Source of the DNA: Leifsonia williamsii
GTDB taxonomy: Bacteria > Actinomycetota > Actinomycetes > Actinomycetales > Microbacteriaceae
Assembly: GCF_030433685.1 (NCBI RefSeq)
Contig: NZ_JAROCF010000001.1
Span: 1,054,001 to 1,118,000, forward strand
Direction of reading: 5' to 3'
DNA: 64,000 bases
The position numbers and the translations under genes are program-made. Positions 7,161 to 14,915 of this stretch are shown piece by piece. Below the pieces are notes generated by a model. That model made no database searches and had not been told where the DNA came from. It was given only the letters and a program-made list of their open reading frames with translations. Position 1 is the first letter of the stretch, and every line of letters starts with the position of its first letter.

Positions 7161-9698
7161 ATGGTCATCGCCGCCCACCCCACCCCCTCGCCCGAGAGCC
7201 GGACGCTGTTCAACGACGGTTGGACCGTGCGGCCCAAGGTCAGCGTCTTCTTCGAGCTCGGGGGCGCGGCCCCCGAGCCACAGCCGGTCACCCTCCCGCA
7301 CGACGCCGCGATCGGTGAGCCCCGAGACCCGGCCGGCAGCCACGACACGGGGTATTTCCCCGGAGGCGCGTTCCAGTACGAGAAGACCTTCGAGGTGCCG
7401 GCCGACTGGGCGGGCAAGCACGTCGGGCTCGAGTTCGAGGGCGTCTACCGCGATGCGATGGTCTACATCAACAATCGGTTCGCCGGGCACCGCGCCTCCG
7501 GCTACGCCGCCTTCCGCGTGGTCGCGGACGACTTCCTGGACTACGGCGCGACCAATACGATCCGGGTGGAGTGCCGGCTGCACCAGGATGCGCGCTGGTA
7601 CTCCGGCGCGGGCATCTACCGGGATGTGTGGCTCACAGTCCAGGAGCCGGTGCACGTCGCCGCTGACGGGCTCGTGGTGAGCACCCCCGACGTCGATGAC
7701 GAGCTGGCGATCGCGGCTGTGGCGACGACGGTGGAGAACGCGGGGACCCGCCCGCGGACGGTCCGCGTCGACGCCCGCATCGAGGACGCGGACGGCGCCG
7801 TGGTGGCACGGGCGACGACTCCCGTCACCGTGCTCCCCGGAGAGCCCGCCGTCGTCCGTCAACGTCTCGCCGTCGACCGGCCCCAGCGTTGGAGCGTCGA
7901 CACCCCCAACCTGTATCGGGCTGTGGTCACCGTCGCCGACGACGACCGGATCGATGTCCGCAGCACGCTCTTCGGCATCCGGACCCTCCAGCTCGACACG
8001 CGGTACGGCCTGCGGATCAACGGCGAGCCGGTCAAGCTGCGCGGCGCGTGCATCCACCACGACAACGGACCGATCGGTGCTGCGGCTATCCCGCGTGCGG
8101 AGGAGCGTCGCGTCGAACTGCTCAAGGCCGCAGGATTCAACGCGATCCGCAGCGCTCACAACCCGATCAGCCCGGCCATGCTCGACGCGTGCGACCGCCT
8201 CGGGATGCTCGTGATGGACGAGTTCTCGGACGTCTGGGCCGAAGCCAAGACCTCCTTCGACTACTCGATCGACTTCGCCGAGTGGTGGCAGCGCGATGTG
8301 GAGGCGATGGTCCGCAAGGACATCAACCACCCGAGCGTGATCCTCTACTCGATCGGCAACGAGATCCCCGAGACCGGCGACCCGATCTCCTCCGTCTGGA
8401 GCCGCCGCCTCGCCGAGCACGTGCGCGCGATCGACTCGAGCCGGTACGTCACGAACGGTGTGAACCCGATGGTGTCCGTCATCCGCCATTTCGCAGCGAT
8501 GACCTCGCAGCAGGGCAGCGAGGGCGGCGTGAACGCGCTGATGAGTGAGATGAACGACATCATGGGCCAGATCAGCGCCTCGGAGCTGGTGGCGGAAGCG
8601 ACCGAGGAGTCCCTCGCCGTCCTGGACGTCACCGGCCTGAACTACGGCGACCGACGCTACCTGCTTGACCACGAGCTCTTCCCGAACCGCATCACCGTCG
8701 GCACCGAGACCTCGCCGGTGCGCATCGCCGAGAACTGGGCCGTCATCTCCGAGCACGCCAACCTGCTCGGAGACTTCACCTGGACCGGCTGGGACTACCT
8801 GGGCGAGGCCGGCCTCGGCCGGGCCCTCTACGCAGACGAGGGCACACCGCTGCTCATGGGCGAGTATCCGTGGCTGCTTGCCCGCTGCGGCGACATCGAC
8901 ATCACCGGCCGCCGGCGTCCGCCGTCGTACTACCGCGAGATCGTCTTCGGCTTGCGCCACGAGCCGTACATCGCCGTCCGCCGGCCCGACACCCACGGTC
9001 GATCACAGATGCCAGGGGTGTGGGCGTGGAGCGAGTCGCTCGCGAGCTGGGACTGGGATGTCGCCGAGGGGACCCCGATCACGGTGGAGGTCTACAGCGA
9101 CGCCGACGAGATCGAATTGATCCTCGACGGCGAGAGCATCGGGCGCGCGGCGGTCGGCTCCCGCAACGGGTTCCGCTGCGAGATCGACACGGTTTTCCGC
9201 CGCGGCGAGCTGGTCGCGATCGCCTACACGGACGGACGGGAGACCGCACGAACCGGCCTGCGCTCCCCGAGCGACGAGGTGCGACTGGAGGTCGTGGCGG
9301 ACCGCGGCACCATCGACGCGTCGCCGTCCGATCTCGCATACGTCGACATCGACCTCGTCGACGCCGATGGTGTGCCGGTCACCGCGAGCGACAGGCGCGT
9401 CGTCGTCCTCGTCGCGGGCCCCGCCGTGCTCCAGGGCCTCGCCAGCGCGCGGCCCGCCACCGAGGAGAGCTTCACCGGGTCCTCGCACACCACGTACGAG
9501 GGCCACGCTGTGGCCGTCGTCCGCCCGACCGGAGCGGGACGCATCGTCGTCACCGTCCGCACCGACGACGGGCTCGAAGCCGGCACCGAGATCCACGCCG
9601 GCACCCCCTCCCACACAGCACCCGACAAAGGAGTCACCTCATGGCGAAAGACGCCACACGCACCTCGGGCGAGCAGCTCCGCGCTGCCGTCGCGATGA
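7161..9698 (+). CDS. Glycoside hydrolase family 2 (beta-galactosidase-like)
   Basis: Cytosolic GH2 enzyme of 845 residues without a signal peptide. Order: N-terminal sugar-binding jelly roll (to about 170), Ig-like domain (175-275), TIM barrel (about 280-600), then beta-sandwich regions with DUF4982-like and Ig-like character (about 620-820). The acid/base glutamate is E401 in YSIGNEIPETGD and the likely nucleophile is E516 in VGTETSP. The AAAGGAG ribosome site is six bases before ATG. The last about 20 residues (RKTPHAPRASSSALPSR) overlap the next gene by 58 bases and look out of frame. The substrate is probably a beta-galactoside or related glycoside imported by the adjacent symporter. Confidence 0.88.
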   Translation: MVIAAHPTPSPESRTLFNDGWTVRPKVSVFFELGGAAPEPQPVTLPHDAAIGEPRDPAGSHDTGYFPGGAFQYEKTFEVPADWAGKHVGLEFEGVYRDAMVYINNRFAGHRASGYAAFRVVADDFLDYGATNTIRVECRLHQDARWYSGAGIYRDVWLTVQEPVHVAADGLVVSTPDVDDELAIAAVATTVENAGTRPRTVRVDARIEDADGAVVARATTPVTVLPGEPAVVRQRLAVDRPQRWSVDTPNLYRAVVTVADDDRIDVRSTLFGIRTLQLDTRYGLRINGEPVKLRGACIHHDNGPIGAAAIPRAEERRVELLKAAGFNAIRSAHNPISPAMLDACDRLGMLVMDEFSDVWAEAKTSFDYSIDFAEWWQRDVEAMVRKDINHPSVILYSIGNEIPETGDPISSVWSRRLAEHVRAIDSSRYVTNGVNPMVSVIRHFAAMTSQQGSEGGVNALMSEMNDIMGQISASELVAEATEESLAVLDVTGLNYGDRRYLLDHELFPNRITVGTETSPVRIAENWAVISEHANLLGDFTWTGWDYLGEAGLGRALYADEGTPLLMGEYPWLLARCGDIDITGRRRPPSYYREIVFGLRHEPYIAVRRPDTHGRSQMPGVWAWSESLASWDWDVAEGTPITVEVYSDADEIELILDGESIGRAAVGSRNGFRCEIDTVFRRGELVAIAYTDGRETARTGLRSPSDEVRLEVVADRGTIDASPSDLAYVDIDLVDADGVPVTASDRRVVVLVAGPAVLQGLASARPATEESFTGSSHTTYEGHAVAVVRPTGAGRIVVTVRTDDGLEAGTEIHAGTPSHTAPDKGVTSWRKTPHAPRASSSALPSR

Positions 9699-11131
9699 CC
9701 AATCAAGAATCAGTCACCTCCCATCTCGCTGCGACGCGTGTCGGTGAGGACGTGCAGGACCCGAGCGGCGTCCGCCTGAAGCTGCGGGAGCGGATCTCGT
9801 ACGGCATCGGCGACGTCGGCGGCAACCTGATCTTCGGCCTGATCACGAGCTTCCTGCTGTTCTACCTCACCGACACCGTGGGGGTGGGCGCGGCGATCGC
9901 GGGAACCCTCCTGCTCCTCGGCCGCGTGCTCGATGGGACGATGGACCTGATCCTCGGGACGCTGATCGACAAGACCTCGACCCGCTGGGGCAAGGCCCGT
10001 CCGTGGATCCTGTTCAGCGCACCGTTCGTGGTCGTGATGTTCGTCCTGCTGTTCAACGTCCCGGCCGGGCTGAGCCAGGGCGGCAAGGAGGTGTACGCCT
10101 TCGTCTTCTACTTCCTCTGCCTCGGCGTCGGCTACGTCGCGTCCAACCTCGCGTACCACACGCTGCTCTCGGTCATCACGTCGAACAGCACAATGCGTGT
10201 CTCGCTCACCGTGATCAGGACCATCTGCGCGCTCGTCACGGGCCTCGCCGTCAACGTGCTCACCATCCCGATCATCGGTGCGTTCGGCGGCGGCCAGAAG
10301 GCGTGGACGCTCACCGCGATCATCTACGGCGCGATCTCGCTCGTGACCCTCCTGATCGTGTTCTTCGGAACCCGCGAGCGTGTCCGTCCGGCGAAGGAGA
10401 CCGACCGCAGCGCCAAGCGCCCGCTGGGCCAGCTGCTGAAGATCCTGTTCAGGAACCCCTACTTCTACCTCGGGTTCGCGTTCTTCTTCCTCGTCTATCT
10501 GAGCAGCGGCAGCGCGGGCGCCGGCGTCTACTTCGCCAAGGACGTGCTCAAGGACCCGGCGATCTTCAGCCTCCTGAGCCTGGTCACCCTCGGCCCGCTG
10601 ATCATCGGCATCTGGTTCATGCCGGCGATCATCGGCCGGTTCGGCAAGCGGATCCCCATGCTGGTCGGCATCGGCATCACTCTCGTCGGTGTCGCGATCA
10701 CCTTCATCGACCCGACCAGCGTGACCGTCGTCCTCGTCGGCTCGCTCGTCCGCGCCGTGGGGGCGATCCCGGCCGCGGCCTCCATGTTCGCGTTGATCGC
10801 CGACATCGTCGACTACGGCGAGTGGAAGTCGGGCGTACGCGTCGACGGAATGACCTTCGCCGCCGCCACCGCCGGCCAGAACTTCGGGGCCGGCGTCGGA
10901 GTGGGCCTGGTCGGGTGGCTGCTCGCCGCAGGCCGGTACGACGCGAGCGCTGCCACCCAGCCGGCGTCGGCCACCTCGATGGAGGTGTTCCTCTACCTCG
11001 GGCTGCCCGCCGTCGTCGCGATCCTGCAGGGCGTCATCGTCTACTGCATCAAGATCGACAAGAACATGTCGCAGATGCAGCGCGACCTGGCCGCGCGACG
11101 TGTCGCGGCGAACGAGGTCACCGGCGCCTGA
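9641..11131 (+). CDS. MFS sugar:cation symporter, GPH (MelB-like) family
   Basis: Transporter of 496 residues with about 12 membrane spans. GPH-family marks are SYGIGDVGGNLIFGLITSF, the LDLILG-like GTMDLILGTLIDKT loop and the RWGKARPWIL motif. The start is the ATG at 9641, six bases after AAAGGAG, inside the end of the GH2 frame. Such symporters import glycosides or oligosaccharides with protons or sodium. Coupling with GH2 and LacI gives a complete sense-import-cleave unit. Confidence 0.9.
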   Translation: MAKDATRTSGEQLRAAVAMTNQESVTSHLAATRVGEDVQDPSGVRLKLRERISYGIGDVGGNLIFGLITSFLLFYLTDTVGVGAAIAGTLLLLGRVLDGTMDLILGTLIDKTSTRWGKARPWILFSAPFVVVMFVLLFNVPAGLSQGGKEVYAFVFYFLCLGVGYVASNLAYHTLLSVITSNSTMRVSLTVIRTICALVTGLAVNVLTIPIIGAFGGGQKAWTLTAIIYGAISLVTLLIVFFGTRERVRPAKETDRSAKRPLGQLLKILFRNPYFYLGFAFFFLVYLSSGSAGAGVYFAKDVLKDPAIFSLLSLVTLGPLIIGIWFMPAIIGRFGKRIPMLVGIGITLVGVAITFIDPTSVTVVLVGSLVRAVGAIPAAASMFALIADIVDYGEWKSGVRVDGMTFAAATAGQNFGAGVGVGLVGWLLAAGRYDASAATQPASATSMEVFLYLGLPAVVAILQGVIVYCIKIDKNMSQMQRDLAARRVAANEVTGA

Positions 11132-11135
11132 TGCC

Positions 11136-11173
11136 TTTCGAGGGGGCGCCGCCGAGGCGGAGCCCCCTCGAAA
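11136..11173 (+). terminator. Long hairpin after GH2/symporter operon
   Basis: TTTCGAGGGGGC pairs with GCCCCCTCGAAA (12 base pairs), enclosing a second CCGCC-GA-GGCGG hairpin, so nearly all 38 bases are paired. It begins five bases after the symporter stop. No T run follows, but such hairpins often act as terminators in high-GC actinobacteria. Confidence 0.65.
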
Positions 11174-11245
11174 TCGCGTATAGCCACCCCCCGCGCGTCC
11201 CCGCTACCGTGCGGGCACGACATCACACCGGGGGGAACGCAGCCG

Positions 11246-12538
11246 ATGAACGACTTCCTGAGCGACACCCGCGCGCTGGCGGCAGAGGCGTACCTGTACC
11301 TCTACCCGCTCGTCACGATGGAGGTGACCCGGCAGCAGAGCGTGCTGGGCGCCTCCGGGAACCCGATGCAGGGGCCGCCGAACGCGTTCCGGCACCTGCG
11401 GCGGTTCCCGGACGCCTCCTTCCGCACGGTCGTCCGCCCGAACTTCGACACCCTGTATTCGAGCGCGTGGCTCGACCTGCGGTCGGGGCCCGTCGTCATC
11501 GACGTGCCCGACACGCATGGGCGGTACTACATGCTGCCGATGCTCGACATGTGGACGGAGGTCTTCGCCAACCCGGGGGCCCGCACGACGGGTACCGGGC
11601 CGCAGCGCTACCTGCTCACCGCGGAGGCCGGTACCCCGGACGTGGAGGGTGCCGTCACGATCCATGCGCCGACGCCCCTGGTGTGGGTCATCGGGAGGAT
11701 CGAGGCCGGACCGGATGACGCCGCGGAGGTCAACGCGCTGCAGGACGGACTCGGCATCACGCCGGTCGGTTCCGGCGCTCCGCCCGTCGAGTCGGCCACC
11801 GTGGACCTGGAGGAGGAGCCGCTCCGCTATGTCGACGGGCTGGATGCTCCGGCGTTCTTCCGCCTCGCCGCCCAGGCGCTGAGCGTGAGCCCGCCGCATC
11901 CCACGGACTTCAACGTGCTGGCGCGGATGGCGCACGTGGGCCTCGTTCCCGGCCGCCCGTTCGACGAGACAGCCGCCGACGGCGCGACCATCGCTGAGGG
12001 TGTCGCCGATGCGCGCGCCCGCCTCGCTGCCGCCCCGGCGCAGCTCACCAGGCGCGCCAACGGCTGGGGACTGCTGCTCACCGACATCGGCGTCTACGGC
12101 AACGCGTACCTGTCACGCGCCATGGTCACCCAGGTCGGGCTCGGCGCGAACCCCGTCGAGGACGCCATCTATCCGCTGCTCCTCGCCGACGCCGACGGCC
12201 GGCCGCTCGACGGCGGCACGGACTACGTGCTGCACTTCGACGCGGAGGGGCTGCCGCCGGTCGACGGCTTCTGGTCGGTGACGATGTACGACCGGGAGGG
12301 GTTCCAGATCCCGAACGAGCTGGGCCGCTTCGCACTCGGCGACCGCGACCCGCTGATCTACAACCCGGACGGGTCGCTCGACCTCTACCTCTCGCGCGAC
12401 CGGCCGGACGACGCGCGCCTGCCGAACTGGCTGCCCGCGGGGGACGGACCGCTCGGGGTCACCCTGCGGCTGTACGCGCCACGCCCGGAAGCGCTCGACG
12501 GCCGATGGGCGCCGCCGGCGGTGCGGCGGGAGGGCTGA
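11246..12538 (+). CDS. DUF1254/DUF1214 domain protein
   Basis: Protein of 430 residues. The N-terminal half has the DUF1254 signature (AYLYLYPLVTMEVTR, RPNFDTLYSSAWLDL, GRYYMLPMLDMWTEVF) and the C-terminal half the DUF1214 signature (DGFWSVTMYDREGFQIPNELGRFALGDRD, LYLSRDRPDD). No signal peptide is seen, unlike many family members. A TACCGT -10-like box lies at 11215-11220. The biochemical role of the family is not established. The gene stands alone between hairpins. Confidence 0.87.
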   Translation: MNDFLSDTRALAAEAYLYLYPLVTMEVTRQQSVLGASGNPMQGPPNAFRHLRRFPDASFRTVVRPNFDTLYSSAWLDLRSGPVVIDVPDTHGRYYMLPMLDMWTEVFANPGARTTGTGPQRYLLTAEAGTPDVEGAVTIHAPTPLVWVIGRIEAGPDDAAEVNALQDGLGITPVGSGAPPVESATVDLEEEPLRYVDGLDAPAFFRLAAQALSVSPPHPTDFNVLARMAHVGLVPGRPFDETAADGATIAEGVADARARLAAAPAQLTRRANGWGLLLTDIGVYGNAYLSRAMVTQVGLGANPVEDAIYPLLLADADGRPLDGGTDYVLHFDAEGLPPVDGFWSVTMYDREGFQIPNELGRFALGDRDPLIYNPDGSLDLYLSRDRPDDARLPNWLPAGDGPLGVTLRLYAPRPEALDGRWAPPAVRREG

Positions 12539-12561
12539 CCGGACGGCAACCCTCACCCGCC
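12525..12561. terminator. Imperfect two-way hairpin between convergent genes
   Basis: GGCGGGAGGG (12525-12534) can pair with CCCTCACCCGCC (12550-12561) with a two-base bulge, across the stop codons of the convergent DUF1254 and peptidase E genes. The call is moderate because the stem is interrupted. Confidence 0.4.
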
Positions 12562-13224
12562 GAACGCCTCCCACCGCCCCTCGCTCACCACCTCCACGTC
12601 TCCATCGGCCACCGCGATCGCCGTCTGGTCGTCGATCGCGTAGGACCGGCCGGGGATGCGCTCGGCCCAGCGGCGCGCGGCCGCGAGGGTGTTGCTCGGC
12701 CAGCCGGGGTGGTCGAGGTGGGGGAAGAGCGAGAAGTCGACGAGGCCGAGGGTGTCGTCGGGGCCGTCGGGCTGCCAGTCGAGGAACTCGGGGCCGACCC
12801 GGGGTGTCAGGACCATGCTGCCGGCGCTCACCCCCACCCAGACCGTGTCGTGCAGCTCCGGAAGGAGCGCGGTCAGACCCGCGCGCTGCATCCACGTGTA
12901 CAGGTATCTCGCCTCGCCGCCGTCGACGAGTAGCGCGTCGGCCTCGCGGACCCAGCGCGTCCAGCGCTCCTCGGCGATGGTGGGAAGCGCGGTCAGCTCC
13001 AGCACCCCGACCGACCGCCAGCCGAGGCCCACCAGGTCGCTGTCGCCCTCCCAGCGTCCGGCGGTCGACCTCCACACGCTCTGCGGGTCGCACGCGGGCT
13101 GCCCCCACTGCGCGGTCGGGACGAACAGCGCGTCGCTCTCGGCGATCGGCTTGCCGAGCAGCGCGACCAGTGCGGCGCGGATGCTGTCATTGGTGACGCC
13201 GCCCGAGGTGAGCAGGAGCTTCAT
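12553..13224 (-). CDS. Peptidase E / S51-like class I glutamine amidotransferase fold
   Basis: Protein of 223 residues beginning MKLLLTSGGVTNDSI. The nucleophile elbow GVSAGS gives S133 as catalytic serine, and a downstream FPHLDHPGW segment supplies the histidine, matching family S51 (alpha-aspartyl dipeptidase). The VDGGEARYLYTWMQ segment is also family-like. A start five codons upstream (13239) is possible, but GGGGGT lies ten bases before the ATG at 13224. It probably trims Asp-X dipeptides or is a related serine hydrolase. Confidence 0.85.
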   Translation of the reverse strand: MKLLLTSGGVTNDSIRAALVALLGKPIAESDALFVPTAQWGQPACDPQSVWRSTAGRWEGDSDLVGLGWRSVGVLELTALPTIAEERWTRWVREADALLVDGGEARYLYTWMQRAGLTALLPELHDTVWVGVSAGSMVLTPRVGPEFLDWQPDGPDDTLGLVDFSLFPHLDHPGWPSNTLAAARRWAERIPGRSYAIDDQTAIAVADGDVEVVSEGRWEAFGG

Positions 13225-13324
13225 GCGCGGGACCCCCATCGGTGCGCCGGGATGGGGCTCACCCTAGACCCGGTTCGTCCAGGGACGCGCTAACGTTGTC
13301 CTGCCCGACGCGAAGGGGGAACGG

Positions 13325-13546
13325 ATGCTCGCCGGACTGACCGGATGGCACACCATCATCATGGTGGTGCTGCTCCTGCCCTGGCTGATCGCGGTCGTCC
13401 AGATCGCGCGGTCGAAGGCGCCCGCGACGCCGGTCGTCCTCTGGCTGGTGGTCGTCACCGTGCTGCCGTTGATCGGCGCCCTGCTGTGGTTCGCGGTCGG
13501 GCGGGCGTCGCTGCGGCGGGAGGCCCAGCGGCTGCAGGGGCAGTGA
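13325..13546 (+). CDS. Small PLDc_N-domain membrane protein
   Basis: Protein of 73 residues with two membrane helices (TIIMVVLLLPWLIAVVQIA and VVLWLVVVTVLPLIGALLWFAVGR) and a basic tail, the layout of the phospholipase D N-terminal (PLDc_N) domain found alone in many actinobacteria. A TAACGT -10-like box (13291-13296) and GAAGGGGGA ribosome site precede it. The function is unknown. Confidence 0.75.
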   Translation: MLAGLTGWHTIIMVVLLLPWLIAVVQIARSKAPATPVVLWLVVVTVLPLIGALLWFAVGRASLRREAQRLQGQ

Positions 13547-13564
13547 CGGGCTCGGTGACGCCCC

Positions 13565-13936
13565 TCACCCCTCCGGCCGGCTGAACAGGTTGACGAGGTT
13601 ACCGTCCGGGTCGCGGAACAGGGCCGAGCGGTTGCCCCACGGCATCGTGGAGGGGCGGAGCACCACGGCGGCCAGGTCCGGCTCCAGGCGGGCGAACTCG
13701 GCGTCCACGTCCTCCACCTCGAACTCGACGATGATCGAGCGGTTCGACGCGGGGGAGGCGGCGCCGCCGAGCATGGAGACGGTCGCCGGGCTCGCGATGG
13801 CGAGGGTCGCCCCCGCACCCGTGAACTGGGCGAAGACCGGGGCCGGTCTCGCGGCGGTCAGGCCGGTGACCCGCTCATAGAAGGCGGCGAGCCGGTCGAC
13901 GTCGTCGGTGATGATGCGGATGGATGCGAACGGCAC
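13565..13936 (-). CDS. VOC (glyoxalase/bleomycin-resistance fold) family protein
   Basis: Single-domain protein of 123 residues starting at GTG 13936 (VPFASIRIITDDVDRLAAFYERVTG), with AGGAGG six bases upstream. The C-terminal RSALFRDPDGNLVNLFSRPE is the family ending. The usual first metal ligand position is not a histidine, so a binding or non-metal role is possible. The WYL regulator gene lies upstream on the same strand and a 16-base palindrome lies about 50 bases before the start. Confidence 0.85.
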   Translation of the reverse strand: MPFASIRIITDDVDRLAAFYERVTGLTAARPAPVFAQFTGAGATLAIASPATVSMLGGAASPASNRSIIVEFEVEDVDAEFARLEPDLAAVVLRPSTMPWGNRSALFRDPDGNLVNLFSRPEG

Positions 13937-13985
13937 GTGAGCCTCCTGGTGTCGGAATCGATGCGCCCAGTCTGCGCCGGGGGCG

Positions 13986-14001
13986 CGACAGCGTGCTGTC
14001 G
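13986..14001. promoter_or_regulatory. Palindrome upstream of VOC gene
   Basis: CGACAGC-GT-GCTGTCG, a perfect seven-base inverted repeat with a two-base spacer, sits 50 bases before the VOC start. It is a candidate operator for the adjacent WYL regulator. Confidence 0.4.
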
Positions 14002-14029
14002 GGGTTTCGGCAAGCGATCGAATTGACGC

Positions 14030-14065
14030 GACATGCCGTCTCGGCCGACGGCGAGGCGGCATGTC
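14030..14065. terminator. Hairpin between WYL regulator and VOC gene
   Basis: GACATGCCGTCTCG pairs with CGAGGCGGCATGTC (13 of 14 positions) around an eight-base loop, 23 bases after the WYL stop in its direction of transcription. It could end the regulator transcript, leaving the VOC gene to its own promoter, or serve as an operator. Confidence 0.5.
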
Positions 14066-14087
14066 GTGACAAATGGATGGGGCGTGC

Positions 14088-14789
14088 TCAGCGCAGGTCG
14101 TCGACGACCGAGCGGAGGGTGCCGAAGGGGATGTCCAGGTCCTCCCGGCGCAGCGCGCGCGGCTCAGGGCGCTCGTCGGTCAGCTCGGCCGAGAGCATGC
14201 GGTCGCCGCGGAAGGCACGGACGCCGTCGCGGAGGCGGCACCAGGCGATCAGGTACCAGGTGCCGTCCCGGCCGATGGAGCCGAGCGGCTCGACCTCGCG
14301 CTCGCTCACCTCGCCGCTGCCGTCGCGGTACACCAGTCGAACGACGCTGTCGGCGCGCAGCGCATCTGCGAACGCCGGCGGCACCGGGTCCTCCTCCTCC
14401 GGTTCGAGGAGATGGATACGCCCGGCGAGCGCGGTCGCACGCCGGGCCTCCTCGTCGGGCAGCACGGCCAGCAGCTTGCGCATCGCCGTCCCGGCCGAAT
14501 GGCGGAACGGGCCGCGGCGGAGGCTGCCGAGACCGACCAGCACCGCGAGCGCCTCGTCGGCGGTGAAGCCCGTCGGGCCGAGCGTGGCCGACCTGTCGAT
14601 GGCGTACCCGCCGCCGCGACCGGTCTCCGCCCAGATCGGCACGCCCGACTCCTGGAGCGCGGAGAGGTCCCGCTCGATGGTCCGGACCGACACCTCGAAG
14701 CGCTCGGCCAGCCAGCGCGCGCTGCGACGCCGCGGCGCGACCGCACGCAGCTCCTCGACCAGCGCGTAGAGACGGTCGGTGCGGTTCAC
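14088..14789 (-). CDS. YafY/WYL-domain transcriptional regulator
   Basis: Protein of 233 residues from a GTG at 14789. The N-terminal DeoR-type helix-turn-helix is RSARWLAERFEVSVRTIERDLSALQ followed by the wing GVPIWAETGRGGGYAID. The C-terminal WYL domain has GTWYLIAWCRLRDGVRAFRGDRM. WYL regulators sense ligands or nucleic-acid breaks and often control a neighbouring VOC-type gene, as the arrangement here suggests. Confidence 0.88.
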   Translation of the reverse strand: MNRTDRLYALVEELRAVAPRRRSARWLAERFEVSVRTIERDLSALQESGVPIWAETGRGGGYAIDRSATLGPTGFTADEALAVLVGLGSLRRGPFRHSAGTAMRKLLAVLPDEEARRATALAGRIHLLEPEEEDPVPPAFADALRADSVVRLVYRDGSGEVSEREVEPLGSIGRDGTWYLIAWCRLRDGVRAFRGDRMLSAELTDERPEPRALRREDLDIPFGTLRSVVDDLR

Positions 14790-14915
14790 GACTCCATTGT
14801 GGCGCCGGCCGCCGACGAGCCCGGCCGCCGACGATCGACGCGATCGGAGAATCGTCCAGGTGGAGCGTGGGAACGCATATTCTCCTGCGGTCGGCGCCGA
14901 AATAGGGTCCTGCTT

